Below, in pieces: positions 41,227 to 52,219 of a stretch of DNA of 64,000 nt. A program made the position numbers and the translations under genes. The notes under the pieces were generated by a model. It saw only the letters and a program-made list of their open reading frames with translations, was not told the DNA's origin and ran no database searches. Numbering within the stretch: the first letter of the stretch is position 1; each line of letters starts with the position of its first letter. The stretch comes from Fodinibacter sp963811825 (lineage in GTDB: Bacteria > Actinomycetota > Actinomycetes > Actinomycetales > Dermatophilaceae), in contig CAWESS010000036.1 in assembly GCA_963811825.1 (NCBI GenBank), forward strand, positions 248,001-312,000, read 5' to 3'.

Positions 41227-41696
41227 GACGGGCTCCCGGCATCCGACTCGGGCGCGTTGGGGTCGATGCCGAGCACGCGCTGGTGCCAGATGTGCACGCC
41301 CGACAGGATCACCTGGATCGAGACCTGCACGAGCGAGGCGACGTCGGTACCCGGAACGGCGAGGTGCTCGCTCGTCATCACCAGGGTGGAGCCGGCGACG
41401 CCGCTCTTGAGGCAGTTCATGTTGAGGTTGAGCTCGTTGCACGTCTCGTAGAGCTTGACCCGGTCGGTGAGCATCGCTTCCTGGATCTGCCACTGGCCGA
41501 AGACGCGCATGATCTCGACCTCACCCTCGGTGCACCGCACGAAGAGCTGCTGCTCGTTGACGGTGAACGCGACATCGCCGTCGGTGTCGAGGTTGGGCGC
41601 CAGGCCCAGGTCGACGAGGACGTCGAGGACGCGGCCGCGCAGGGGGTGCTCGTTCGCGGGCGGCGGGAAGTTGGGCAGCGACGTGGGATCGGTCAT
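41223..41696 (-). CDS. YbjN-domain-like protein
   Basis: The 157-residue protein has a fold reminiscent of YbjN/type III chaperone-like proteins. LRGRVLDVLVDLGLAP, VNEQQLFVRCTEGEVEIMRVFGQWQI, and a central helix LYETCNELNLNMNCLKSGV with two adjacent Cys support this. Such proteins are small cytoplasmic binders without a defined enzymatic role. It is coupled to the enoyl-CoA hydratase by GTGA and is transcribed from a leaderless promoter shared, divergently, with glgX. Confidence 0.7.
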   Translation of the reverse strand: MTDPTSLPNFPPPANEHPLRGRVLDVLVDLGLAPNLDTDGDVAFTVNEQQLFVRCTEGEVEIMRVFGQWQIQEAMLTDRVKLYETCNELNLNMNCLKSGVAGSTLVMTSEHLAVPGTDVASLVQVSIQVILSGVHIWHQRVLGIDPNAPESDAGSPS

Positions 41697-41702
41697 GGGT
41701 CA

Positions 41703-41723
41703 ACCGTAACCACTTACTAGGCT
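41703..41723. promoter_or_regulatory. Compact divergent leaderless promoters (YbjN-like / glgX)
   Basis: In a 34-bp spacer, TACGGT on the minus strand (41703-41708) lies 6 nt before the YbjN-like ATG. TAGGCT on the plus strand (41718-41723) lies 7 nt before the glgX ATG. The two boxes are 9 bp apart, so each -35 region must lie in the other gene. Confidence 0.55.
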
Positions 41724-41730
41724 CCCCTCC

Positions 41731-43894
41731 ATGTCGCCTTGGTCGCACCCCACCACCGCTCTGCCAGGTCCGCTCACTCGCGACCTGGCACCGCGCCCCG
41801 GTGTGACGCTGGTCGACGGCGGGGCCGACGTCGCGGTCTATGCCGGCCACGCCGACGCGGTCGAGCTGTGCCTGTTCGACGCCGGCGACACGGCCGGCAC
41901 GAGCGAGCGCCGGGTCCCCCTGGTCGAGCGCGCCCACGGCTGGTGGTTCGGTTTCGTGCCGGGCGTCGCGGCCGGGCAGCGCTACGGCTTTCGCGCCCAC
42001 GGCGACTGGCACCCCGACCAGGGTCTGCGGCACAACCCCGCCAAGCTGCTCCTCGACCCCTATGCCAAGGCCCTGGACGGCAAGGTCCGCTGGGGCCCGG
42101 AGGTCTACGGCCACGTCGTCACCAAGGGCTGGCACGGCGACGGCGAGCTGATCTCCGACCTCGACAGCCGCGCCAACATGCCGCGCGGTGTCGTCATCGA
42201 CGACCGCTTCGACTGGGAGGGCGACGCCGCGCCCAACCGGTCGCGCAGCGAGAGCGTCATCTACGAGGCGCACGTGCGCAACCAGACCGCGCTCCACCCC
42301 GGCGTCCCCCCGCAGCTGCGTGGCACGTATGCCGGGCTGGCACACCCCGCGTCGGTGGCCCACCTCACGAACCTCGGTGTCACGGCCGTCGAGCTGCTGC
42401 CCGTCCACGCCTTCACCCACGAACCGCACCTCGTGCGCCGTGGCCTGACCAACCACTGGGGCTACAACACCCTGGGCTTCTTCGCACCGCACGCCCCGTA
42501 CGCAGCGGCGAGCGACCCCCAGGGCGTGGTCGACGAGTTCAAGGGCATGGTCAAGCTGCTCCACCGGGAGGGCATCGAGGTCATCCTCGACGTCGTCTAC
42601 AACCACACCGCCGAGCAGGACCGCACCGGCGCGATGTTGTCGTGGCGCGGCCTGGACCAGCGCGCCTACTACCGCCTCGACGAGCGCGGGCGCGACATCG
42701 ACGTCACCGGCTGCGGCAACACCATGGACCTGCGCCACCCCGTCGTGTGCCGCATGGTGCTCGACTCGCTGCGCTACTGGGTGCAGGAGTACCACGTCGA
42801 CGGTTTCCGCTTCGACCTGGCCGTGGCGCTGGGGCGCGGCCGCGGTGACGAGTTCGACCCCGACCACCCCTTCCTCGTCGCGGTGCGCACCGACCCGGTG
42901 CTCTCGGCCGTCAAGCTCATCGCCGAGCCGTGGGACGTCGGCATGCACGGCTGGCGCACCGGGCCAGTTCCCCCCGCCCTTCATGGAGTGGAACGACCGC
43001 TACCGGGATGCCGTCCGCCGCTTCTGGGTGGGCGACGTGCACTCCCAGCTCCATCACCGTCCGGGCAACGGGCTCCAGGAGCTCGCCACGCGGCTCGCCG
43101 GCTCGCGCGACCTGTTCGGCCACCGCGACCGCGGCCCCACCGCCTCGATCAACTTCGTCGCGGCCCACGACGGCTTCACGACGGCCGACCTCGTCGCCTA
43201 CGACCACAAGCACAACGAGGCCAACGGCGAGCACAACCGGGACGGCAGCGACGGCAACGGCTCCTGGAACCACGGGGTCGAGGGGCCCACCGACGACCCG
43301 GCGGTGCTCGCCGCCCGAACCCTGGCCATCCGCAACCTGCTCGGCACGCTGCTGCTGTCGACCGGCATCCCGATGATCAACGCCGGTGACGAGCTGGGGC
43401 GCTCGCAGGGCGGCAACAACAACCCCTACTGCCAGGACAACAGCACGTCGTGGATCAACTGGGACCTCGAGCCCTGGCAGCAGGAGCTCCTCGCCACGAC
43501 GAGCCACCTCATCCGGGTGCGCCAGGCGCTGCCGACCCTGCGCCAGCGGGTGTGGGCACTCGGCCGTCAGGTGCACGACGACGGCACCCGGGACATGGAG
43601 TGGTACGCCGCGGACGGGGCTCCCATGGGCGACCGCTGGGCCGAGGGCCACCGGCTCGTCCAGCTCTACGTCGCGGGCGCCTGGATGGGCTGGGACTCCG
43701 CCCTGCTCGTCGTCAACGGCAGCGTCGACGACGTCGAGGTGACCCTCCCGACCGCCCCCGGTGCCACGGCATACCGGCTGCTGTGGGACAGCACGTGGCC
43801 GCGCCCGCGCGACGGCGGCGACCCGATGCCGCCCGGCCCGGTCACCGTCGGCGCCACGAGCCTGCGCGTGTACGCGGCATCCGACACCACCTGA
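41731..43894 (+). CDS. glgX: Glycogen debranching enzyme GlgX (apparent frameshift near 42964)
   Basis: This GH13 isoamylase-type enzyme removes limit branches left by glycogen phosphorylase. It is about 720 residues when repaired. The N-terminal CBM48 domain comes first, then the catalytic barrel with NHWGYNTLGFFAPH and the nucleophile Asp in VDGFRFDLAVALGR. The acid/base Glu is in LIAEPWDVGMHGWRTG and the third Asp in FVAAHDGFTTADLVAYDHKHNEANGE. Right after HGWRTG one extra C in GGGCCAG shifts the frame. The true continuation QFPPPFMEWNDRYRDAVRRFW is present in the next frame to the stop at 43894. The start is the leaderless ATG at 41731. Confidence 0.93.
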
Positions 43895-43905
43895 GGTCCG
43901 CGGCT

Positions 43906-44003
43906 TAGGCTGTCAGCAAGGGCAGGCCCGCCGGGAGACCGTGGGGGCCGCCACGGGAGTTGGTGCCCCCGCCACCATCGGCACCAGTTGGGAGCCTCAC
44001 CGC
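43906..44003 (+). promoter_or_regulatory. Promoter and structured leader of the PhyH-type oxygenase
   Basis: TAGGCT at 43906-43911 is a plausible -10. The following leader of about 85 nt is unusually rich in complementary stretches: GTGGGGGC with GCCCCCGCCAC, and GGTGCC with GGCACC. It might fold into a regulatory structure. I match it to no known riboswitch class. Confidence 0.35.
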
Positions 44004-44894
44004 ATGACCACCACCGTGTCCGCACCGACCGGTTTCGAGCCGCTCGACCCGGCGATCCGCGAGCAGTACGACCGCGACGGCTTCGTCGTCATCCCGAACG
44101 CGCTGCCCGAGGAGGACCGCGCGTACTTCGAGGACTCCGTCGACCGGATCTACGCGGAGGAGGAGGCCGCCGGCGAGCTGCGCCCCGACCGCTCGATCCA
44201 CGTCATGGGCTGGCTGCACAAGGACCCGCGCTTCGTCGAGCTGCTGACGTGGCCCCAGACCTTCCCGTACATCTGGGGGACGATGGGCTGGAACATCTAC
44301 ACGCACCACAACCACATCGACGTGAACCCGCCGAAGGACGAGCCGCCCTTCTGGAACTGGCACCAGGACGGCTACCGCCAGAACTCCGACATCGACATGG
44401 ACGTGCGTCCGATGTTCATGACGAAGATCTGCTACGCCCTCACCGACCTGTCCGAGCCGGGCTACGGCAACACCAAGGTCATCCCCGGCAGCCACAAGAA
44501 CAACACGCTCGCCGGCCGCCCCGAGAAGGAGGGCGACCCGATCATCGAGCCCGAGGGCGCCGTCGAGGTGCTGCTCAACCCGGGTGACGCCTTCATCTTC
44601 GACCGCCGCCTGTGGCACTCGCGCTCGATGAACAGCAGCGAGCGCATCCGCAAGCTGATGTTCATCGGCTACACCTACCGCTGGATCCGCCCGCTCGACG
44701 AGGCCGTCGCCGACCAGTCCTCCGAGTGGTTCGCGGGCCTCACGCCGCTCCAGCAGCAGCTGCTCGGCTACGGCCCGGACCACGCGTCGTTCTGGGGCAT
44801 CAAGCAGAGCGGCTGGATCGACGACGAGATCCCCCTGCGCGCCGAGCTGAAGGAGCGCGGCCTGCTCGACCGCGCCGTGCCCTTCCTGCGCTGA
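44004..44894 (+). CDS. Phytanoyl-CoA dioxygenase (PhyH) family oxygenase
   Basis: This Fe(II)/2-oxoglutarate-dependent oxygenase has 296 residues. The iron-binding facial triad is visible as NWHQDGYRQ (His and Asp of HxD) and the distal His in RRLWHSRSMNSSERIRKLMFIGYTYR. The 2-oxoglutarate-binding Arg is in that segment. Relatives hydroxylate phytanoyl-CoA, ectoine or small metabolites. The substrate here is unknown. It lies between glgX and a small membrane-protein gene. There is no other evidence tying it to glycogen metabolism. Confidence 0.85.
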   Translation: MTTTVSAPTGFEPLDPAIREQYDRDGFVVIPNALPEEDRAYFEDSVDRIYAEEEAAGELRPDRSIHVMGWLHKDPRFVELLTWPQTFPYIWGTMGWNIYTHHNHIDVNPPKDEPPFWNWHQDGYRQNSDIDMDVRPMFMTKICYALTDLSEPGYGNTKVIPGSHKNNTLAGRPEKEGDPIIEPEGAVEVLLNPGDAFIFDRRLWHSRSMNSSERIRKLMFIGYTYRWIRPLDEAVADQSSEWFAGLTPLQQQLLGYGPDHASFWGIKQSGWIDDEIPLRAELKERGLLDRAVPFLR

Positions 44895-44904
44895 CGCGCT
44901 CGGG

Positions 44905-45438
44905 TCAGACCGGGTCCGGCTCGGCGGGGTCGAGCCAGCCGGCCCGGTTGACCCGGTGCAGGAGCACGACGGTGATGATGCCGACGGCGACGAGCCCGAG
45001 GTAGCCGAGCGGGTACAGCGGCCCGACGGCCGTCGCGAGCCCGACCAGGCCGATGAGGCGGACGAGCCCGGCGGCCGGTGCACCGATGCGGATGCCGCGC
45101 GCCCACCGTCGCGCGTCCTGGTCACCCTCCGGGGCGAGGTCGCTGATGGCGGTGGCGAGCTGGTGCAGGATCAGCACGGTCAGGAGGATCTCGATGAACA
45201 CCGCACCCCAGATGATGCCGTCCTGACCGACGAAGAGGGGCGTTCCGGTGACGAGGGCGACGGGGACGCCGGCCGCGGCCGCCGCGCGGGCCCGCACGAA
45301 CGCGATGTGGGTGGCACCGGCGAGGCCGACGACGATCCAGATGTACCCGACGACGTCGGGCAGGACGTCCCAGCCGAGCAGGGGAAGGTCCAGGACGACG
45401 ACCAGCAGACCCCAGGCGGCCCAGACGAAACGACTCAT
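44905..45438 (-). CDS. Small polytopic membrane protein, unknown function
   Basis: The 177-residue protein has about five hydrophobic segments. They include FVWAAWGLLVVVLDLPLLG at the N-terminus, VVGYIWIVVGLAGATHIAFV, GIIWGAVFIEILLTVLILHQL, and a C-terminal pair from about 130 to 165. I do not recognise the family. The ATG at 45438 is set by a leaderless promoter (TAGGGT 7 nt upstream). It is divergent from glgE and convergent with the oxygenase gene, with 10 bp between stops. Confidence 0.78.
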   Translation of the reverse strand: MSRFVWAAWGLLVVVLDLPLLGWDVLPDVVGYIWIVVGLAGATHIAFVRARAAAAAGVPVALVTGTPLFVGQDGIIWGAVFIEILLTVLILHQLATAISDLAPEGDQDARRWARGIRIGAPAAGLVRLIGLVGLATAVGPLYPLGYLGLVAVGIITVVLLHRVNRAGWLDPAEPDPV

Positions 45439-45445
45439 GCGGATC

Positions 45446-45466
45446 ACCCTAGGTCCCCGGTAGGTT
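45446..45466. promoter_or_regulatory. Compact divergent leaderless promoters (membrane protein / glgE)
   Basis: In a 34-bp spacer, TAGGGT on the minus strand (45446-45451) lies 7 nt before the membrane-protein ATG. TAGGTT on the plus strand (45461-45466) lies 6 nt before the glgE GTG. The -10 boxes are 9 bp apart, the same geometry as at 41703-41723. Confidence 0.55.
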
Positions 45467-45472
45467 GCAGGC

Positions 45473-47497
45473 GTGACCCCACCCCCGCGCACGAGCGCTC
45501 CCCAGCACCCGATCGGCCGCATCCCCGTGCTCGACGTCGCCCCGTGCGTCGACCACGGCGCCCGCCCCGCGAAGTCGGTGGTCGGCGAGGAGTTCACGGT
45601 CACCGCGACCGTCTTCCGTGAGGGTCATGACGCGGTCAACGCCTCGCTCGTGCTCACCGACCCCGACGGCGTCGAGCACGTCCAGGTGATGGAGTGCACC
45701 AACCCCGGGCTCAACGCGTGGGAGTCGGTCGTCGCCGCCGATCGCACCGGGTGGTGGTCCTACCGGGTCGAGGGCTGGTCCGACCCGTACGGCACCTGGG
45801 TGCACGACGCGACGATCAAGGTCCAGGCCGACGTCGACACCGAGCTGATGCTCGAGGAGGGCGCGCTCGTCCTCGAGCGGGCCCGCTCGGAGGTCAAGCG
45901 CGACAAGGCCGCGAAGGTGGTGTTGGCGGACGGCATCCGAGGTCTGCGTGACGTCACGGCAGCACCAGCGGTGCGCCTGCGCGCGGGCACCGACGCGGCC
46001 GTCGCGGCCGAGCTCGCACGCCGCCCGCTGCGCGACCACGTCAGCCCGTCGGCCGACCTCCCCCTGCTCGTCGAGCGCGAGCTGGCGCTGGCCGGCGCGT
46101 GGTACGAGATCTTCCCGCGCAGCGAGGGGGCGACGTACGACGACAAGGAACACCGGTGGAGCACCGGCACGCTGCGCACGGCCGCCGAGCGGCTGCCGGC
46201 GATCGCCGACATGGGCTTCGACGTCGTCTACCTCACGCCGATCCACCCGATCGGGCAGGCCGCCAAGAAGGGCCCGAACAACACCCTCGACGCCCGCCCG
46301 GAGGACCCGGGCAGCCCGTACGCCATCGGGTCCGCCGATGGCGGGCACGACGCCATCCACCCCGACCTCGGCACGTTCGACGACTTCGACGCCTTCGTCG
46401 CGCGGGCGGCCGAGCTGGGCATGGAGGTCGCCATGGACCTCGCGCTGCAGTGCTCACCCGACCACCCGTGGGTGACCAGCCACCCCGAGTGGTTCACGAC
46501 GCGGGCGGACGGCACGATCGCCTACGCCGAGAACCCACCGAAGAAGTACCAGGACATCTACCCGGTCAACTTCGACAACGACCCCGCCGGCATCTACGCC
46601 GAGGTCCGCCGGGTCGTTCAGGTGTGGATCGACCACGGGGTCAAGGTGTTTCGCGTCGACAACCCCCACACCAAGCCGGTCGAGTTCTGGCAGTGGCTCA
46701 TCGAGGACGTGGCCAAGGACCACCCCGACGTCATCTGGCTGGCGGAGGCCTTCACCAAGCCCGCGATGATGCACACGCTCGGCAAGGTCGGGTTCCAGCA
46801 GAGCTACACCTACTACGCGTGGCGCAACAGCCCGCACGAGCTGCGCGACTACCTCGTCGAGCTGTCCGGCGACGCCGCCACCTACATGCGGCCCTCGTTC
46901 TGGCCGACGACGCACGACATCCTCACGCCGTACATGCAGTTCGGCGGACGCTGCGCGTGGGTGGTGCGCGCCGTGCTGGCCGCGACGCTCGTGCCGACCT
47001 ACGGCATCTACGCCGGCTACGAGCTCATGGAGCACGTCGCCCGACCCGGCGCCGAGGAGCAGATCGACAACGAGAAGTACGAGTTCAAGGACCGCCGGTG
47101 GGGCGACTACGAGGTCGGTGGGCCCAAGGAGGGCCAGTCGCTGGCCGGGCTGCTCACGACGATCAACGCGATCAGGGCCAACCACGGGGCGTTGCGCTGG
47201 CTGCGGAACATCACCTTCCACGGCTGCGACGACGAGAACCTCCTCGTGTTCAGCAAGCGGCGCGCCTACGCCGACGGCGGTGAGGACGTCATCCTCGTGG
47301 TGGCCAACCTCGACCCGCACTCGACCCGGGGCACGCACCTGCACCTGAACCTGCCGGCCCTCGGGCTCGACTGGGGCCAGGACTTCGTCGCCCACGACCT
47401 GCTGACGGACGAGCAGTTCGGCTGGGGTGCGCACCCGTTCGTGCGCCTGGGCCCGGAGACCACCCCGGTGCACGTCATCCACGTCCGCCGCGGCTGA
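45473..47497 (+). CDS. glgE: Alpha-1,4-glucan:maltose-1-phosphate maltosyltransferase
   Basis: This GH13_3 enzyme extends alpha-glucan with maltosyl units from maltose-1-phosphate. It has 674 residues. An N-terminal beta domain comes first, then helical insertion S (VDTELMLEEGALVLERARSEV) and the catalytic barrel. The nucleophile Asp is in VFRVDNPHTKP, the acid/base Glu in IWLAEAFTKP and the third Asp in FWPTTHDILTPYMQ. The phosphate/maltose pocket residues KKGPNNTLD and PPKKYQDIYPVNFD fit GlgE. The leaderless GTG at 45473 follows TAGGTT by 6 nt. It is convergent with glgP across a strong hairpin. Confidence 0.96.
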   Translation: MTPPPRTSAPQHPIGRIPVLDVAPCVDHGARPAKSVVGEEFTVTATVFREGHDAVNASLVLTDPDGVEHVQVMECTNPGLNAWESVVAADRTGWWSYRVEGWSDPYGTWVHDATIKVQADVDTELMLEEGALVLERARSEVKRDKAAKVVLADGIRGLRDVTAAPAVRLRAGTDAAVAAELARRPLRDHVSPSADLPLLVERELALAGAWYEIFPRSEGATYDDKEHRWSTGTLRTAAERLPAIADMGFDVVYLTPIHPIGQAAKKGPNNTLDARPEDPGSPYAIGSADGGHDAIHPDLGTFDDFDAFVARAAELGMEVAMDLALQCSPDHPWVTSHPEWFTTRADGTIAYAENPPKKYQDIYPVNFDNDPAGIYAEVRRVVQVWIDHGVKVFRVDNPHTKPVEFWQWLIEDVAKDHPDVIWLAEAFTKPAMMHTLGKVGFQQSYTYYAWRNSPHELRDYLVELSGDAATYMRPSFWPTTHDILTPYMQFGGRCAWVVRAVLAATLVPTYGIYAGYELMEHVARPGAEEQIDNEKYEFKDRRWGDYEVGGPKEGQSLAGLLTTINAIRANHGALRWLRNITFHGCDDENLLVFSKRRAYADGGEDVILVVANLDPHSTRGTHLHLNLPALGLDWGQDFVAHDLLTDEQFGWGAHPFVRLGPETTPVHVIHVRRG

Positions 47498-47502
47498 CGG
47501 GA

Positions 47503-47534
47503 GCGCCCGGCATCCGAGGTGGGATGCCGGGCGC
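47503..47534. terminator. Bidirectional terminator hairpin between glgE and glgP
   Basis: 13-bp perfect arms (GCGCCCGGCATCC and its complement) with a 6-nt loop lie directly after the glgE stop and 24 bp from the glgP stop. The stem carries the GGATGCC word on both strands. Confidence 0.8.
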
Positions 47535-47557
47535 GTCGCGCTCAGGGGGCGCTGCGG

Positions 47558-50176
47558 TCAGGCGTTGGTCTTGATGTGCCAGATGCGGTCGACGTAGTCG
47601 CGGATGGAACGGTCGGAGGAGAAGAACCCCGACCGGGCGACGTTGAGGATCGCCATCCGCGACCACTGCTCCTGGTCGCCGTAGGCCACCTCGACCCGGT
47701 CCTGCGCCTCGAGGTAGGACGCGTAGTCCGCGAGCGCGAGGAACCTGTCGTTGGAGAGCAGGTCGCCGACGAAGGCGCTCACGGCATCCCGGTTGCCGTC
47801 GGTGAAGTGCCCGCTCGCGATGAGGTCGATGGCGCGCTTGAGGTCGGGGTCGGACTCGTAGTAGTCACCCGGGCGGTAGCCGCGGGCCTGCAGGTCGGCC
47901 ACCGCCGGCTCGTCCATGCCGAACAGGAAGAAGTTGTCGTCACCGACGAGCTCACGGATCTCGACGTTCGCGCCGTCGTCGGTGCCGATCGTCAGGGCCC
48001 CGTTGAGCGCGAACTTCATGTTGCCCGTGCCCGACGCCTCCTTGCCCGCGAGCGAGATCTGCTCCGAGAGGTCCGCGGCCGGGATGAGCTTCTCGGCCAG
48101 GGTGACGTTGTAGTTCGGCGGGAACGCGACGAACAGGCGCCCGTCGACGCGGGGGTCCGCGTTGACGGTCTTGGCGATCGAGTTGATGAGGAAGATCGTC
48201 TCCTTGGCCATGTGGTAGCCGGGTGCGGCCTTGGCCCCGAAGACGACGGTGCGCGGCAGGACGCTCGCCGGGTCGACCTCGCCGGAGATGATCCGGTCGT
48301 AGAGCGTCACGATGTGCAGCATCTTCAGCGACTGGCGCTTGTACTCGTGCAGCCGCTTGACCATGACGTCGAGCAGGTGGTCCTGCGGCAGCACGATGCC
48401 GTCGCGGCGCTTGAGGACGTCGGTGATGCGGGCCTTGTTCTGGGCCTTGACCGCGCGGAACTTCTCGCGGAACTCCGGGTCGTCGCTGTACGCCTGCAGC
48501 TCGGCGAGGCGGTCGAGGTCGGCGACCCAGCCCTTGCCGATCGTCTGGGTGACGAGGTCGGTGAGCGCGGGGTTGCTCTGGCGGATGAACCGGCGCGGGG
48601 TCACCCCGTTGGTGACGTTGGTGAAGCGGTCCGGCCACAGCTCGGAGAAGTCGTTGAGCACCTTGTCCTTGAGCAGCTGGGAGTGCAGGGCCGCGACACC
48701 GTTGACCTTCACCGAGGCGACGGTGGCCAGGTGCGCCATCCGCACCGAGCGCAGGGGGTGGTCGGCGATGATCGACATCCGGCGCACCCGCAGCTCGTCG
48801 CCGGGGTAGGCCTCACGCAGCTCGTCGATGAACTCCTCGTTGATGCGGTAGATGATCTCCATGTGCCGCGGGAGCAGCCGCTCGAGCAGGCTCACCGGCC
48901 AGACCTCGAGCGCCTCGGGCAGCAGGGTGTGGCAGGTGTAGGCGAAGCACTGGCGGGTGATCGCCCAGGCCTCGTCCCACTCGAGGTCGTGGTCGTCGAC
49001 GAGGATGCGCATCAGCTCGGGGATGGCGATCACGGGGTGGGTGTCGTTGAGCTGGAAGATGATCCGCTCGGGCAGCTCACGCACGTCGAAGCCCTTGGGC
49101 ATGGTGTGCGTGAGGAAGTCCTTGATGGAACACGCGACGAAGAAGTACTGCTGCTGCAGGCGCAGCTCCTTGCCCTGCGGGGTGGAGTCCTCGGGGTAGA
49201 GGACCTTGGAGATGTTCTCCGCGAAGGTCTGGGCGCGCACCGCCTCGGCGTAGTCGCCGGCGTTGAAGATGGTGAGGTCGAAGGCGTCCGTCGCGCGCGC
49301 GCGCCACAGCCGCAGGGTGTTGACGACGCCGTTGTGGTACCCGGGAACCATGTAGTTGTAGCGCAGCCCGATGACGCCCCAGCCCGGCACCCAGCGGCTG
49401 CGCTCGCGGCCGTCCTCGCCGACGTACCGCTCGGTGTGACCACCGAAGTTGACGGGCACCTCGAGCTCGGGGTGCGGCACGCCCCACGGGTCACCGCTGC
49501 TCAGCCAGGCGTCGGGCTGCTCGACCTGGCGGCCGTCGACGAAGGTCTGGCGGAAGATCCCGAACTCGTAGCGGATGCCGTAGGCGATGCTCGGCGCGGC
49601 CAGCGTCGCGAGCGAGTCGATGAAGCAGGCGGCCAGGCGGCCCAGTCCCCCGTTGCCCAGCCCCGGCTCGACCTCCTGCTGACGCAGGTCCTCGATGTCG
49701 ATGCCGCACGCCTTCATGGCGTCGGTCGCGACCTCGCGCAGCTCGGTCGCGGACAGCGCGTTGTCGAGCTGGCGGCCCAGGAGGTACTCCGCGGAGAGGT
49801 AGCCCACCATCTTCTGCGGCTGCGAGGCCCGGCGCTTGCGCGCGGTCTCGAGCCAGCGAGCCATGAGGTAGGAACGCACCGTGCGCGCGAGGGCGAGGTA
49901 CTGGTCGGTCTGCGACGAGGTCGCCAGCGGCACGCCCTGGCCGAAGTTCAGCTCGTGCAGGAACGCCTTCACGAAACCCTCGACGGTGTGCGGCGGCGAG
50001 ATGACGGGGCCGAGCGCCAACGGGCTCGTGGGCTCCCAGCTCGGGCCGGTCTCGTGACGGTAGGCGTCAGTGCCCGCCGCTGCGGAGGAGTCGGTCGTGC
50101 CCGAGGCCACGGGTGCCGCCTCGGCCGGCGTGGCAGTCTGCGCGAAGGAGGCAGGGGCGTTCAGTGCGTCGGTCAC
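47558..50176 (-). CDS. glgP: Glycogen phosphorylase
   Basis: This PLP-dependent GT35 enzyme releases glucose-1-phosphate from alpha-glucan. It has 872 residues including an Ala/Thr/Pro-rich N-terminal extension of about 50. Family motifs are YLSAEYLLGRQLDNAL, GNGGLGRLAACFIDSLATL, TLLPEALEVWPVSLLERLLPRH and VKRLHEYKRQ. The PLP Lys is in EASGTGNMKFALNGA. I choose the GTG at 50176 because GAGGA lies at a good distance. The alternative long frame upstream is unsupported. It is divergent from treS. Confidence 0.95.
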   Translation of the reverse strand: MTDALNAPASFAQTATPAEAAPVASGTTDSSAAAGTDAYRHETGPSWEPTSPLALGPVISPPHTVEGFVKAFLHELNFGQGVPLATSSQTDQYLALARTVRSYLMARWLETARKRRASQPQKMVGYLSAEYLLGRQLDNALSATELREVATDAMKACGIDIEDLRQQEVEPGLGNGGLGRLAACFIDSLATLAAPSIAYGIRYEFGIFRQTFVDGRQVEQPDAWLSSGDPWGVPHPELEVPVNFGGHTERYVGEDGRERSRWVPGWGVIGLRYNYMVPGYHNGVVNTLRLWRARATDAFDLTIFNAGDYAEAVRAQTFAENISKVLYPEDSTPQGKELRLQQQYFFVACSIKDFLTHTMPKGFDVRELPERIIFQLNDTHPVIAIPELMRILVDDHDLEWDEAWAITRQCFAYTCHTLLPEALEVWPVSLLERLLPRHMEIIYRINEEFIDELREAYPGDELRVRRMSIIADHPLRSVRMAHLATVASVKVNGVAALHSQLLKDKVLNDFSELWPDRFTNVTNGVTPRRFIRQSNPALTDLVTQTIGKGWVADLDRLAELQAYSDDPEFREKFRAVKAQNKARITDVLKRRDGIVLPQDHLLDVMVKRLHEYKRQSLKMLHIVTLYDRIISGEVDPASVLPRTVVFGAKAAPGYHMAKETIFLINSIAKTVNADPRVDGRLFVAFPPNYNVTLAEKLIPAADLSEQISLAGKEASGTGNMKFALNGALTIGTDDGANVEIRELVGDDNFFLFGMDEPAVADLQARGYRPGDYYESDPDLKRAIDLIASGHFTDGNRDAVSAFVGDLLSNDRFLALADYASYLEAQDRVEVAYGDQEQWSRMAILNVARSGFFSSDRSIRDYVDRIWHIKTNA

Positions 50177-50488
50177 AGCGTGATCCTCGGGGGCGAAGAA
50201 GGTGCAACGGGCGGGGGTGGGGTGGCGACGACCTCGACGTTGAGCGGAGCCAGTGCGCGGCACCGGTCACCGAGGTGATCACGTGGTGTCGCGCCGCCCC
50301 ACGGTACCGGGATCGAAGCGTTTTCGCAGACGTGTTCACTCCGGACCCGACGGCACCGTCCCGGCACGGGGTGGGCCACCCCGAGACGTGGAAGACTCGG
50401 CCCCGGACGCCTTGCGTGATCGCCTTCCGAGCCGGTTGTGCAGGACGCGAACTGCCCTCACCACCGTCGCTGACCCGCAGGAGAACCG
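50177..50488. promoter_or_regulatory. Divergent regulatory region between glgP and treS
   Basis: This 312-bp spacer contains no gene I can support. It holds an imperfect LacI-family-like site (GAAGCGTTTTC, 50315-50325) and a pair of partially inverted stretches around GTCACCGAGGTGATCACGTGG. The treS ribosome site AGGAG is near its right end. A sugar-responsive repressor is conceivable but not shown. Confidence 0.4.

Positions 50489-52211
<1,723 letters not shown>

Positions 52212-52219
<8 letters not shown>

Noticed and set aside
47519..50278. Open frame of 919 codons on the plus strand opposite glgP
   Set aside because: Antisense shadow of glycogen phosphorylase. It has no ribosome site and no recognisable domain.
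50315..50325. GAAGCGTTTTC as a firm LacI-family operator
   Set aside because: The symmetry is imperfect and there is only one copy, so it is mentioned only as a weak possibility within the spacer entry.
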